From positions 1-64,000 of the forward strand of contig NZ_DRFS01000017.1 of assembly GCF_011050415.1 (NCBI RefSeq): a stretch of DNA of 64,000 nucleotides, in the 5' to 3' direction. Numbering within the stretch: the stretch's first letter is position 1; every line of letters begins with the position of its first letter. The notes beneath the pieces are model-generated. The model saw only the letters and a program-made list of their open reading frames with translations, did no database searches and had not been told where the DNA came from. Source of the DNA: Halomonas sp. (GTDB lineage Bacteria > Pseudomonadota > Gammaproteobacteria > Pseudomonadales > Halomonadaceae). A program made the translations under genes and the position numbers. Below are positions 26,202-34,328 of this stretch, one piece after another.

Positions 26202-27872
26202 ATGGTAATTAGCAAGGGAAGGCAACGGCTCAGGTATGTATTTCGTCACTTATCTGGCGTGGGGCTTGTGTTAGGTACGCTGCTGTTTGCCTTCTCACTA
26301 ACACCCAGCCTACTACCACGCCCTCTGGTAGCCCAGGGGGTAGTCTCAGGGCTGAGCTTTACCGCTGGCTATGCATTAGGGGTGGTGTTGCATTGGACAT
26401 GGGCGTATCTGCATATCCCCGAACCTAGCCTGCGGGTAGAGCGTAAAATTAAGTGGGTAGCCGCAGCACTCTGCGCTGTCGTGGCGGGACTATTCTTGTG
26501 GCAAGCCTCAGAGTGGCAGAACAGTATTCGCACCTTGATGGTCATGGAGCCAGCGAGTGGCACACGGCCGTTTTCTATCGCCTTGATCACCCTGGCTATC
26601 TTTGCCTTTATGCTGCTCATTGCCCGTCTGTTTAAGCGCACCTTTCGGCTACTGTCACGCAAAATGGCACACTTTGTACCGCGACGTGTTTCCTACGTAC
26701 TCGGGACGATCGCTGCGGTGGCGCTATTTTGGTCGGTAATCGAAGGGGTCATCTTTTCGCTTGCCTTGCAAGCCGCTGATCGCTCTTATCAGCAGGTGGA
26801 TGAGCTAATACAAGACGACCTTTCACCCCCCAATGATGCAATGAAACCTGGCAGCGCGGAATCGCTGATTAGCTGGGAGGCGCTGGGCAGTCGAGGCCGC
26901 CGCTTTGTGACCACAGGACCAAGCGGGGCCGAGATAGGTAATTACCTGGGCGAAGAAGCGCCCGACCCAGTACGTGTTTATGTAGGGTTAAATGCTGCCG
27001 AAACGCCCACTGAGCGCGCCGAGCTTGCGTTAGCAGAACTCATACGTGTAGGCGGCTTTGCGCGCTCCGCATTAATAATAGCGACGCCTACTGGGCGCGG
27101 CTGGATAGATCCCGCCGCTCAGGATACCGTGGAGTATCTGCATCGTGGTGATATTGCCACTATTGCGGCCCAGTACTCCTATTTGCCTAGTCATCTTTCA
27201 TTAGTTGCTGAAGCGGAATATGGCGTCGAAAACGCCCGTGCGCTGTTCACCACGGTTTACGATTACTGGACAGCGCTACCCTCTGACCAACGCCCACGGC
27301 TATACCTGTTCGGGTTAAGCCTTGGTGCGCTGAACTCAGATCTCTCGTTTGACCTTTACGACATCATTGAAGACCCTTTTCACGGCGCCCTATGGAGTGG
27401 CCCCCCTTTTCGCAGCGAAACATGGCGCAGCGTGACTTCTGACCGAGACGCGGGGTCGCCCGCCTGGCTACCTACTTTCCGGGGTGGCGCCGTCGTGCGC
27501 TTTATGAACCAGTATCAGGGGTTAAACGCCCCAGAGGCTCATTGGGGCGATTTCAGAATTGCCTACCTTCAATACGCAAGCGACCCTATTACCTTTTTTG
27601 AACCTGCCGCCTTCTGGCGTGAACCTGAGTGGATGCGAGAGCCACGCGGTCCTGATGTTTCACCAGATCTGCGTTGGTATCCTGTCGTTACCATGCTGCA
27701 ACTGCTAGCTGATCTAGCTACGGGCACTGCCCCTCCAGGCTTTGGCCATGAAATAGCCGCAGAAGATTACATTGACGCCTGGGTTGCCCTCTCAGAACCT
27801 GAAGGGTGGAACGAAGAAGAAGTGGCACTATTGCGCGAGCACTTTACTCAAGCACGAGAAGCAAGCAAGTAA
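26202..27872 (+). CDS. Membrane-anchored alpha/beta-hydrolase-fold protein
   Basis: A 556-residue protein with an N-terminal membrane domain of four or five helices (VLGTLLFAFSLTPSLLPRPLVAQGVVSGLSFTAGYALG motif typical of the family's N-terminal domain) and a C-terminal hydrolase domain. The nucleophile elbow is GLSLGAL at about residue 376, preceded by PRLYLF. It matches the alpha/beta-hydrolase N- and C-terminal domain family found widely in bacteria with unknown substrate. It begins 38 nt after the MipA stop and may be co-transcribed. Confidence 0.86.
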   Translation: MVISKGRQRLRYVFRHLSGVGLVLGTLLFAFSLTPSLLPRPLVAQGVVSGLSFTAGYALGVVLHWTWAYLHIPEPSLRVERKIKWVAAALCAVVAGLFLWQASEWQNSIRTLMVMEPASGTRPFSIALITLAIFAFMLLIARLFKRTFRLLSRKMAHFVPRRVSYVLGTIAAVALFWSVIEGVIFSLALQAADRSYQQVDELIQDDLSPPNDAMKPGSAESLISWEALGSRGRRFVTTGPSGAEIGNYLGEEAPDPVRVYVGLNAAETPTERAELALAELIRVGGFARSALIIATPTGRGWIDPAAQDTVEYLHRGDIATIAAQYSYLPSHLSLVAEAEYGVENARALFTTVYDYWTALPSDQRPRLYLFGLSLGALNSDLSFDLYDIIEDPFHGALWSGPPFRSETWRSVTSDRDAGSPAWLPTFRGGAVVRFMNQYQGLNAPEAHWGDFRIAYLQYASDPITFFEPAAFWREPEWMREPRGPDVSPDLRWYPVVTMLQLLADLATGTAPPGFGHEIAAEDYIDAWVALSEPEGWNEEEVALLREHFTQAREASK

Positions 27873-28017
27873 CACTGCTTACCGATGCCAAGCAATAATA
27901 CGCCCATTGGCCTTTCTTACGTCTTACATACTCATCAATGCATTTTAATATCACTTTTGTACAGGAAATTACAAATCAACTCTTGTACAATAAAAAATTC
28001 TAATTTAGTATTGATAG

Positions 28018-28126
28018 TGTTCGCGGCAAGGACACCGCGTGACAAAGGAATGTTCACTCAGGATGAGTGAAAGCACACCAAGGATGGTGCAGGCAATTCA
28101 AAAACGCTCCCAATCGGGAGCGTTTT
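28018..28126 (+). ncRNA. RsmY/Z-type CsrA-sequestering RNA, copy C
   Basis: A plus-strand segment of about 109 nt with four GGA motifs each presented in a hairpin loop: CGCGG(CAAGGACA)CCGCG at 28022-28039, TGAC(AAAGGAAT) with GTTCA, TCACTC(AGGAT)GAGTGA at 28054-28070 and CACC(AAGGAT)GGTG at 28076-28089. It ends in terminator AAACGCTCCC/GGGAGCGTTT plus T-run (28101-28125). TTGTAC and TAGTAT 17 bp apart form a promoter, and an imperfect TGTA-N8-TACA palindrome about 50 nt upstream recalls the GacA site TGTAAG-N6-CTTACA. Motif spacing and loops make this the clearest of the three Rsm-like loci. Confidence 0.8.
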
Positions 28127-28180
28127 TGCGTATATAAGTATCACTTAATTGACTTTTTACGCTACCAGCGGTGAGTTTTT

Positions 28181-28960
28181 GTGAGTATTGAAGCGCGGGA
28201 GTTTTATCGCAACGGCCCTGCTCACCGACAAGAGCAAGCCAGTAGCTTTGCGCTGATCCGGCGTCAGTTTGACTTCCGCTCTATCGAAATTGGCCGCTGG
28301 GTAACGAACGCCGAACGCGACAGAGCCGCAGAGCTATTTCACGACGCCCTTTGTGATCTAATGCTGATTCTAGAAGGGCCAGAAGCGTTGATTTCGTTAC
28401 GTGGCTCGTTAGCACTGCAGTATGGCAGCGGTGGTCGGCCCGGTGTTTCCGCCCATTACGATCCGAGCCAACGCAGCTTTTCACTGGCCAAAAACGCAGG
28501 TCCTGGCAGTATTGCCCACGAGTGGTTTCATGCTTTTGACCACTACATCGCTACTAAATGTTTTAGCAACACGCCAAGCGAAATGTTCGCGTCGACTGCA
28601 TGGCTGGCTGACGCCACCCCCATCCCCCACCCGCTTAACGATTTATTAATGCGCTGCTTTAAAGCCATTATGCTTCAGCCAACAGGCGACCAGCCTAGCG
28701 AGCTATTTAAGCACTCATTACAGATGGACAAAAAATTGAGACAAATCTATTACAGCAAACCCGAAGAGCTCTGCGCCCGCGCCTTCGAAGCTTTTGTACA
28801 AGATGCGGTCATCACTAACCATTTTTTAGTCAAAGGCACCAAAACCTCACCCGAAGCCGAACGCGGACTTTATCCACAGGGCGAACAACGGGAACAGATT
28901 AATAGCGCGTTTGGTGACTATTTTGGCAGTCTAGGACGGGCGTTGGTTCGTGAGATTTAG
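28181..28960 (+). CDS. CLCA_X-type putative metallopeptidase
   Basis: A 259-residue protein with a zincin motif: IAHEWFHAFDHY at about residue 110 gives HExxH, and a downstream acidic segment PEELCARAFEAFVQD could supply the third ligand. It resembles the CLCA_X family of bacterial proteins, named after the metallohydrolase domain of chloride-channel accessory proteins. No signal peptide, so cytoplasmic. GTG start at 28181 with GGTGAG upstream. It lies directly after an Rsm-like RNA. Substrate unknown. Confidence 0.78.
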   Translation: MSIEAREFYRNGPAHRQEQASSFALIRRQFDFRSIEIGRWVTNAERDRAAELFHDALCDLMLILEGPEALISLRGSLALQYGSGGRPGVSAHYDPSQRSFSLAKNAGPGSIAHEWFHAFDHYIATKCFSNTPSEMFASTAWLADATPIPHPLNDLLMRCFKAIMLQPTGDQPSELFKHSLQMDKKLRQIYYSKPEELCARAFEAFVQDAVITNHFLVKGTKTSPEAERGLYPQGEQREQINSAFGDYFGSLGRALVREI

Positions 28961-29044
28961 CAGTAATCAAATAGGCTAAATGCAATGACATAACACCAGG
29001 GGGCAGGTCTACACTCTTCTATAGTCCAACAGAGGAGGTTCACT

Positions 29045-29200
29045 ATGTCTCAGCAAGAGTGTGCATGCCCAAAATGTACATGTTCAGTCGATAGCAAAGC
29101 CGTTGAGAAAGATGGCAAGCTCTATTGCTCCCAGTCCTGCGCTACAGGCCACGCGGATGGCTCAACTGACTGCGGTCACAACTGCAAATGTGGCAAATAA
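29045..29200 (+). CDS. Bacterial metallothionein
   Basis: A 51-residue protein reading ECACPKCTCSVDSKAVEK, then YCSQSCATGHADGS, ending TDCGHNCKCGK. Nine cysteines plus histidines in this order match the SmtA/BmtA-type bacterial metallothioneins that bind Zn, Cd or Cu in the cytoplasm. A strong GAGGAGG lies 6 nt before the ATG. It is monocistronic; no recognisable SmtB regulator is adjacent. Confidence 0.93.
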   Translation: MSQQECACPKCTCSVDSKAVEKDGKLYCSQSCATGHADGSTDCGHNCKCGK

Positions 29201-29368
29201 AGCCCACTAACCAATGTTTTCTGCTATTTTAACCACGCCCGACGGACACACCGCTGGGCGCTTTCGTAGAGTCGTACCTCCGAAAAAATTGCCAGCTTTT
29301 CGCTAAGGTGCGAAATAAAGCATTAGCAGCTAAACTGAAAGTACATTCACCACTCAAAGGAAGAGAAT

Positions 29369-29452
29369 ATGTCTACTACCACTATCGTCGTTATCGTTGT
29401 TGTTCTCGTCGCAGTGCTTGGCGTTGGCTTCAGCGGTGGTTTGCCTTTTTAA
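29369..29452 (+). CDS. 27-residue membrane microprotein
   Basis: The frame encodes 27 residues: STTTIVVIVVVLVAVLGVG then FSGGLPF. It is a single hydrophobic helix with a short polar end. AAGGAAGAG lies just upstream and a good Rho-independent terminator just downstream, so transcription and translation are likely. No family recognised; function unknown. Confidence 0.6.
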   Translation: MSTTTIVVIVVVLVAVLGVGFSGGLPF

Positions 29453-29487
29453 TCAAGTATTCAGGCAATCAAAGCTTTTCAAGAACA

Positions 29488-29520
29488 AAACGTGATCGAG
29501 ACCTGACGATCACGTTTTTT
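29488..29520 (+). terminator. Rho-independent terminator after the microprotein gene
   Basis: Stem CGTGATCG/CGATCACG with an 8-nt loop, preceded by AAAA and followed by six T. Confidence 0.88.
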
Positions 29521-29860
29521 AACAAATGTTAAATACTATAGTTTAATAGGGTTAAACGAGCTGACCTATGAAGGCCTGTTCTTTAGTATTATTTAGAATA
29601 AAAAATAATTGTTATAACTAACAACCATATAAACACTTTAATTTAAAATCCTTCTCATTATTTAAGCTGACAAAAATGGCCACCGCGACTTAGATTATTT
29701 AAACTTCCTTTTTATCTACCAGTTTCTGAACTACACTTTGAAAAACACCTTAGGTCATAGGCTTAACAGCCATTTAGCTAACCTACTTGTTTATAACTTT
29801 TACCACCAAGCAGAGACACTGTTGCGAAGGGCTTCATTCCTGCCAATAATGGAGCCAAAA
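29521..29860. other. AT-rich intergenic region upstream of the Crp/Fnr regulator
   Basis: No supported gene. It should contain the promoter of the regulator at 29861. I see no palindrome matching an Fnr or Crp site. Confidence 0.5.
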
Positions 29861-30595
29861 ATGGCGACTGCACTCCCATCTCATACCTATTTGATGATAC
29901 GCAAGTTAGAGAGCCAAATTTCTCTCACTGCTGTGGAAAAGCAGGCACTTCAGGCGTTGCCGGTACAAACGCAAGATGTAAAATCTAACCAAGATATCGT
30001 TAAAATGGGTGAACAACCCACTCATTGCTGTTTACTATTAGAAGGGTTTTCGTGCGTTTACAAATTAACGCTAGAAGGTAAGCGGCAAATAATGTCGCTG
30101 CATATTCCTGGCGATATGCCAGATTTGCAAAGCCTGCATCTAAAAGTCATTGATATTAATATTGCCTCGCTCAGTCCGTGTAAACTCGGCTTCATAAAGC
30201 ATGAGGATTTGCACCTTTTGTTTGAGCGCCATCCTAGACTGACTGCTGCCTTCTGGCACGAGACGTTGGTAGATGCCTCTATCTTCCGAGAGTGGTTGTT
30301 AAATGTGGGGCAACGCGAAGGCTACTCACGGATCGCTCATATTATCTGTGAACTCATGCTGCGTCTTAAAGCGGTGGGATTAGTTGAGAATAGCACGTTT
30401 TACATGCCGATTACCCAAGCGGAGCTAGCGGATGCCACTGGGATGACCCCAGTGCACGTCAACAGAGTATTACAGGCGCTACGTAATGATGGCTTAATAA
30501 AGATTAACAGACGAAAGATCACCATACCTAACTGGCAAAAATTACAGGAAGCTGGCGAGTTTGACCCCCTTTACCTGCATCTTAAGAATCAATAA
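29861..30595 (+). CDS. Crp/Fnr-family transcriptional regulator
   Basis: A 244-residue regulator: N-terminal cyclic-nucleotide-type sensor domain (VKMGEQPTHCCLLLEGFSCVYKLTLEGKRQIMSLHIPGDMPDL) and C-terminal Crp winged helix (ITQAELADATGMTPVHVNRVLQALRNDGLIKINRRKITI). It lacks the N-terminal cysteine cluster of Fnr, so it is not an obvious iron-sulfur oxygen sensor; the ligand is unknown. ATG 29861 has GGAG 6-7 nt upstream; longer in-frame starts lack one. It lies just outside the island boundary and is probably core chromosome. Confidence 0.88.
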   Translation: MATALPSHTYLMIRKLESQISLTAVEKQALQALPVQTQDVKSNQDIVKMGEQPTHCCLLLEGFSCVYKLTLEGKRQIMSLHIPGDMPDLQSLHLKVIDINIASLSPCKLGFIKHEDLHLLFERHPRLTAAFWHETLVDASIFREWLLNVGQREGYSRIAHIICELMLRLKAVGLVENSTFYMPITQAELADATGMTPVHVNRVLQALRNDGLIKINRRKITIPNWQKLQEAGEFDPLYLHLKNQ

Positions 30596-30786
30596 TTTGC
30601 CGTTTTTACTAAGCAAAGCAGTGTAACACTCACTTCGCTATTTAAAATGCCACTTTAGCGTGAACTATACGTTATGTATTCTTTTAAGCTTATTATGCGA
30701 ACTTAGTGATCCGTCGTTTCAACAGCGGAAGGGCGTGCGGCCTATTCAATTAATTTAGAGCCATAAAATTTAATTAGATAGAGCAC

Positions 30787-30821
30787 AAAAAAAAGCCCGC
30801 TGATTTTTTAGCGGGCTTTTT
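30787..30821. terminator. Bidirectional terminator, probably the original tRNA-Ser terminator
   Basis: Stem AGCCCGCT/AGCGGGCT with A-run on the left and T-run on the right. It sits beside the left copy of the tRNA-Ser 3' end exactly as the terminator at 63126-63152 sits beside the intact tRNA, so it is probably the pre-insertion tRNA terminator (minus strand) left behind by island integration. Confidence 0.8.
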
Positions 30822-30831
30822 CAAAATTCTG

Positions 30832-30845
30832 TGGCGGAGGGGGAG
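30832..30845. other. attL: copy of the tRNA-Ser 3' end
   Basis: TGGCGGAGGGGGAG matches the complement of the tRNA-Ser acceptor end including encoded CCA (63165-63178) with one mismatch. No tRNA body follows, so this is the residual half-site. Confidence 0.78.
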
Positions 30846-30964
30846 TCCGCATACTACATGTACAACAGCATCCACAATGATACAACAAGCCACTGATTTA
30901 TAATAAAATAATAGTCGATACAGTCCAACCACACCCACTCACATACAACGTAAAACATATTAGA

Positions 30965-30987
30965 AGTATGGGCTGGTGTATGGGCTA
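30965..30987. repeat. Left arm-type direct repeat
   Basis: Two GTATGGGCT-like motifs spaced 13 bp apart (start-to-start), in the same orientation as the pair at 63088-63110. Position about 120 bp inside attL suggests integrase arm-binding sites. Confidence 0.65.
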
Positions 30988-31027
30988 AAATGTGGTACGC
31001 TAAAAACATACTTCGGGGATAGCGGCT

Positions 31028-32224
31028 ATGGGCAAACTCACGACAAAAGGCGTTCAAAAGCTGGTCAGGGAGTCAAACCCTGGCATGACCAATGATGGGG
31101 ATGGGTTGTACCTCAAAATTGGCAAAGGTGGCGGCGCAAGCTGGATTTACCGTTTTCGATGGAATGGCAGGTTACGTGACATGGGTCTTGGTAGTTATGC
31201 TGACAAAACACTATCAGACGCACGCGAATCAGCCGCAGAAAATCGAAAGCTCGTCAAACAAGGCATCGACCCACTGGCTGTTCGTGAGCAGAAAAATGAA
31301 AAAAAGTCCGTGACTGTAACGGTTACCCACTGCGCAGCACGCTATATTCAATCCCACCGTCGCAGCTGGCGAAATGCCAAGCATGCACGTCAGTGGGTAA
31401 GCACTCTTAAAACATACGTGCGCCCGGTAATAGGTAACCTACCCGTAGAAGAGGTCACCACTCAGGATATATTGAAGATCCTCACGCCTATCTGGACAGT
31501 CAAGAATGAAACAGCTAAGCGTGTTCAAGGTCGAATTGAAAACATATTAGACTTCGCAGCAGCCCATGAGTATCGCGACCAGGTCAACCCTGCCCGCTGG
31601 CGTGGCCATCTCGATAAACTCTTAGCTAAGCCGTCAAGGGTTCAAAAGGTGAATCACCATCCTGCTATGCCTTATGATCAGGTAGCGACATTTATGGGCT
31701 CAGTTCAGCTCTACAAAAGCATGTCATCAAAAGCACTACTATTTTTGATACTGACAGCCACACGTACCTCAGAGGTGCTCAACGCTGAGTGGAAAGAGAT
31801 CGACATTGGAAAAGCTACGTGGCAAATACCAGCAGAGCGCATGAAAGCTAATCGAGAACACAGAGTGCCACTATCTAAGCAGGCAATTGATCTTTTACTG
31901 AGCCTCTCTCGCGTGAAAGGCAATAGCTTTATTTTCCCGGGAATGAAAGCGGGTCGACCATTATCCAATATGTCGCTTCTGCAATTTATGCGTGGGCTAG
32001 GTTACGGGCCTAGTGGTGAAAAAGGCAATTATGTGCCCCACGGATTCCGCTCAAGCTTTAGGGATTGGACAGGCGAGGTAACGAGCTATCCAAGGGATGT
32101 AGCTGAAATGGCACTGGCTCATGCAATTGAGAATAAAGTTGAGGCCGCCTATCGTCGAGGAGACCTTTTTGAAAAGCGCCGAGCTATGATGCAGCACTGG
32201 GCCGATTACACTTTTTTGGTATAA
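31028..32224 (+). CDS. int: Tyrosine recombinase (P4-type integrase)
   Basis: A 398-residue site-specific recombinase with N-terminal DUF4102 arm-binding domain (MGKLTTKGVQKLVRE ... DGDGLYLKIGKGGGASWIYRFR), a SAM-like core-binding domain and a catalytic domain. Catalytic residues are visible: Arg246 in TATRTSEVLNAEW, His338 and Arg341 in PHGFRSSFRDW, His365 in LAHAIENKV and Tyr375 in AAYRRGD. It should excise and integrate the island at tRNA-Ser. It is transcribed away from attL. All key residues are intact, so the enzyme may be active. Confidence 0.95.
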   Translation: MGKLTTKGVQKLVRESNPGMTNDGDGLYLKIGKGGGASWIYRFRWNGRLRDMGLGSYADKTLSDARESAAENRKLVKQGIDPLAVREQKNEKKSVTVTVTHCAARYIQSHRRSWRNAKHARQWVSTLKTYVRPVIGNLPVEEVTTQDILKILTPIWTVKNETAKRVQGRIENILDFAAAHEYRDQVNPARWRGHLDKLLAKPSRVQKVNHHPAMPYDQVATFMGSVQLYKSMSSKALLFLILTATRTSEVLNAEWKEIDIGKATWQIPAERMKANREHRVPLSKQAIDLLLSLSRVKGNSFIFPGMKAGRPLSNMSLLQFMRGLGYGPSGEKGNYVPHGFRSSFRDWTGEVTSYPRDVAEMALAHAIENKVEAAYRRGDLFEKRRAMMQHWADYTFLV

Positions 32225-32495
32225 CAGCTAGGCCTTATCATTGATCCGCCAATTATCCCGTGTAATAAGCATTTGGTGACTGAAAGGTAGTCGAATACCT
32301 CATTGCACGTCCGCAAGCGAGACGCCTATCGTTAAACTACTTTTGAACACTACGCGTTCGTAGTGTTGCAACGACACGATAAATACCGTTTATCAACCGG
32401 TAACCGACATCTGAATTGATGACACCTTATGGTTGCTGGTGAATGGGCGTAGTGCTTTCTCCCATTATTGATATCAATCCCAACAATTCACGTAG
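32225..32495. other. Non-coding stretch after the integrase
   Basis: No supported gene. It contains a perfect 9-bp stem-loop AACACTACG/CGTAGTGTT with CGTT loop at 32346-32367, without a T-run. Confidence 0.5.
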
Positions 32496-32700
32496 TTAAG
32501 CCACCACACCAAATACCCGCCCTATGCCGGATGTGATGGCCATAGCAAGTGCACCCCAAAACATGACTCGCAAAGCAGCCTTGAGCGTTGGCGTCCCACC
32601 TGCCCGCGCGGCAACGGCCCCCAATAAGGCTAGAAAATATAATGAACATAGCGATCCCAACACCGCAAGCTGCGTTAGCGGCCACAATGGCTAGCCCCAG
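32496..32700 (-). pseudogene. C-terminal remnant of a VIT1/CCC1-family transporter
   Basis: The minus frame encodes LALLGAVAARAGGTPTLKAALRVMFWGALAMAITSGIGRVFGVVA, closely similar to the C-terminus of the intact VIT1-type protein at 37766-38455 (LAFLGAAAARVGGAPILKA ... FGIGRLFGVVA). Upstream sequence is in another frame or missing, so only about the last 60 residues survive. Confidence 0.78.
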
Positions 32701-32716
32701 TCCACTGCGCTGCTGT

Positions 32717-33325
32717 TTACTGGCGCGCCAGAATCGATGCGTTAATTTGCGCTATCAACACCTGAGCCTTGGTCGCTAACGCTAAAAGTGAGACGACGCT
32801 CCCCTGACTCCCACTGCGCATCAACGTTAACGTGGGCATCGCAAGAGCAACATCAGGCCAGTGGGATGGCTCTATAAAGCGGACTTGTTTGTCGTACAAG
32901 CTATTTGCCGGGGCATGTTCGGCCACATCTGCGACGCGACTAGCTTGGCCATAATCAAAACGCACACGCACCTCTAGACGAGCCAGAGTGAGTAACTGGT
33001 CAAGGGTTTAGCTCAACCGCACAACGCACTCTTGAGCATAGTTGAGCGATGTTATTGCAGCCTGACTTTCGACCCTGCGAGCCATTTGCAGGTGGGTTTT
33101 GATTACAGTCAGCGGAGGCATGGTTTGTAAAGCGCTGCTCGCGGATAATGGCTTGCTGTACACACTCAAGAAGCGTATTTGAGGTTTCAATTAGCGGACG
33201 AGTCTCTTTAGGGAGGCCATACGTAGCGACCGGGGCGAGTGCATCGGGTAATCCGCGATCAAGAATGACCAAATCACTGGTCACCGCTCGCACCGCCTGA
33301 CGGGCGTTAACCCAGTGTTTAGACA
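32717..33325 (-). pseudogene. Decayed minus-strand coding sequence, family not recognised
   Basis: Two overlapping frames on the minus strand, one giving SKHWVNARQAVRAVTSDLVILDRGLP and the other MPPLTVIKTHLQMARRVESQAAIT, then LEVRVRFDYGQASRVADVAE further down, look like one protein interrupted by a frameshift and a stop. I cannot assign a family. Confidence 0.4.
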
Positions 33326-33328
33326 AAT

Positions 33329-33357
33329 AAAAACACCCTTGCGGTGAAGGCAAGGGC
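33329..33357 (-). terminator. Rho-independent terminator of the persulfide detoxification operon
   Basis: On the minus strand, stem CCCTTGC/GCAAGGG with loop CTTCACC (7 nt) is followed by TGTTTTTATTTG. It lies about 35 nt after the stop codon at 33392. Confidence 0.8.
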
Positions 33358-33391
33358 GTGGGCATGGCAATCGCCGAATAAGGACGAATGG

Positions 33392-33835
33392 CTAGGCGAG
33401 ACGCTTAGCGGCAAACCACCCCAACACCATGGTCACCAGCATGGCCAATAGCGGTAAGGAAAGACCGCCGATGGAGGCAATCGCTGGCCCTGGGCAGTAG
33501 CCGGAAAGTCCCCAGCCAATGCCAAACAGGGCCGCGCCCCCTAACAACTTCGCATCTAACTCTCGTTTGGTCGGTAACTGAAAGACGCCACCCAGCAGTG
33601 GAGCAGTACGCTTGAATACCAGCCGATAGCCGATAAAGGTGGTAACGACGGCCCCGCCCAATACGAACATCAGCGTTGGATCCCAGGCACCCGCTACGTC
33701 TAGAAATCCCACTACTCGCGCGGGGTCCGTCATGCCTGAAACAGCCAAACCAATACCGAAAAGTAGCCCCGCCGCATAGCCTGCCGCCGTTTTTATCCAA
33801 CTGCTCTTGTTTGACTGACTCATTGAACTATTCAT
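33392..33835 (-). CDS. DUF6691/YeeE-family membrane protein (second half-transporter)
   Basis: A 147-residue membrane protein with four helices. GLLFGIGLAVSGMTDPARVVGFLDVAGAWDPTLMFVLGGA and GIGWGLSGYCPGPAIA, with the conserved Cys in SGYCPGP, are hallmarks of the second half of YeeE/YedE-type sulfur-compound transporters. The start overlaps the stop of the previous gene (ATGA), so the two half-proteins are translated together and likely form one thiosulfate/sulfur transporter. In the same operon as the persulfide dioxygenase-like gene. Confidence 0.88.
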   Translation of the reverse strand: MNSSMSQSNKSSWIKTAAGYAAGLLFGIGLAVSGMTDPARVVGFLDVAGAWDPTLMFVLGGAVVTTFIGYRLVFKRTAPLLGGVFQLPTKRELDAKLLGGAALFGIGWGLSGYCPGPAIASIGGLSLPLLAMLVTMVLGWFAAKRLA

Positions 33836-34299
33836 TGAACGCCACCTAAACCTAGCAAGTGGCGCGAGATATAAACGGTCACTAGCCCCGTCACTAAAAA
33901 CATACCGGTGGCCGCCATGGAGCGTGGCGCCAAGCGCGCCAGTCCGCATACGCCATGGCCGCTGGTACAGCCACTGCCCAGCCCCGTGCCTACGCCCACT
34001 AACAGCCCAGCCACTAGCATTAACCCTACACCTCCTACTGATGCGCCGATCACCTCGCCAGGGCTACCGGCAACGTTGCCCAAACCACCACCAAAAGCCA
34101 TAAGCAAAAGCGGGCCGCTAATCAGCCCTAACAGAAAAGCCACTCGCCAAGCGCTATCGCCCTTGGGGCGTTGTGTTATCAAATTGCCCACGATGCCACT
34201 GATACCCGCAATACGCCCTAGCGTTGCCATCAGCCAGGTAGCGGAAAGCCCGATCAACACACCCCCAACCAGCCCTTGTAAGCCTGCTGTCCAATCCAC
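33832..34299 (-). CDS. YeeE/YedE-family membrane protein (first half-transporter)
   Basis: A 155-residue protein with four to five helices. GLVGGVLIGLSATWLMATLGRIAGISGIVGNL and GVGTGLGSGCTSGHGVCGLARLAPRS show the conserved SGCTSGHGVCG cysteine motif thought to relay thiosulfate/sulfur across the membrane. GTG 34299 has AAGGAG 6 nt upstream; a GTG seven codons earlier lacks one. It lies between the MBL-fold gene and its partner half-transporter. Confidence 0.88.
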   Translation of the reverse strand: MDWTAGLQGLVGGVLIGLSATWLMATLGRIAGISGIVGNLITQRPKGDSAWRVAFLLGLISGPLLLMAFGGGLGNVAGSPGEVIGASVGGVGLMLVAGLLVGVGTGLGSGCTSGHGVCGLARLAPRSMAATGMFLVTGLVTVYISRHLLGLGGVQ

Positions 34300-34328
34300 T
34301 GGTGACTCCTTAGATCGCACTCAAACCG

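Noticed and set aside
30832..30900. A complete tRNA gene at the left boundary
   Set aside because: Only the 3' end is present; the sequence after TGGCGGAGGGGGAG does not fold as a tRNA.
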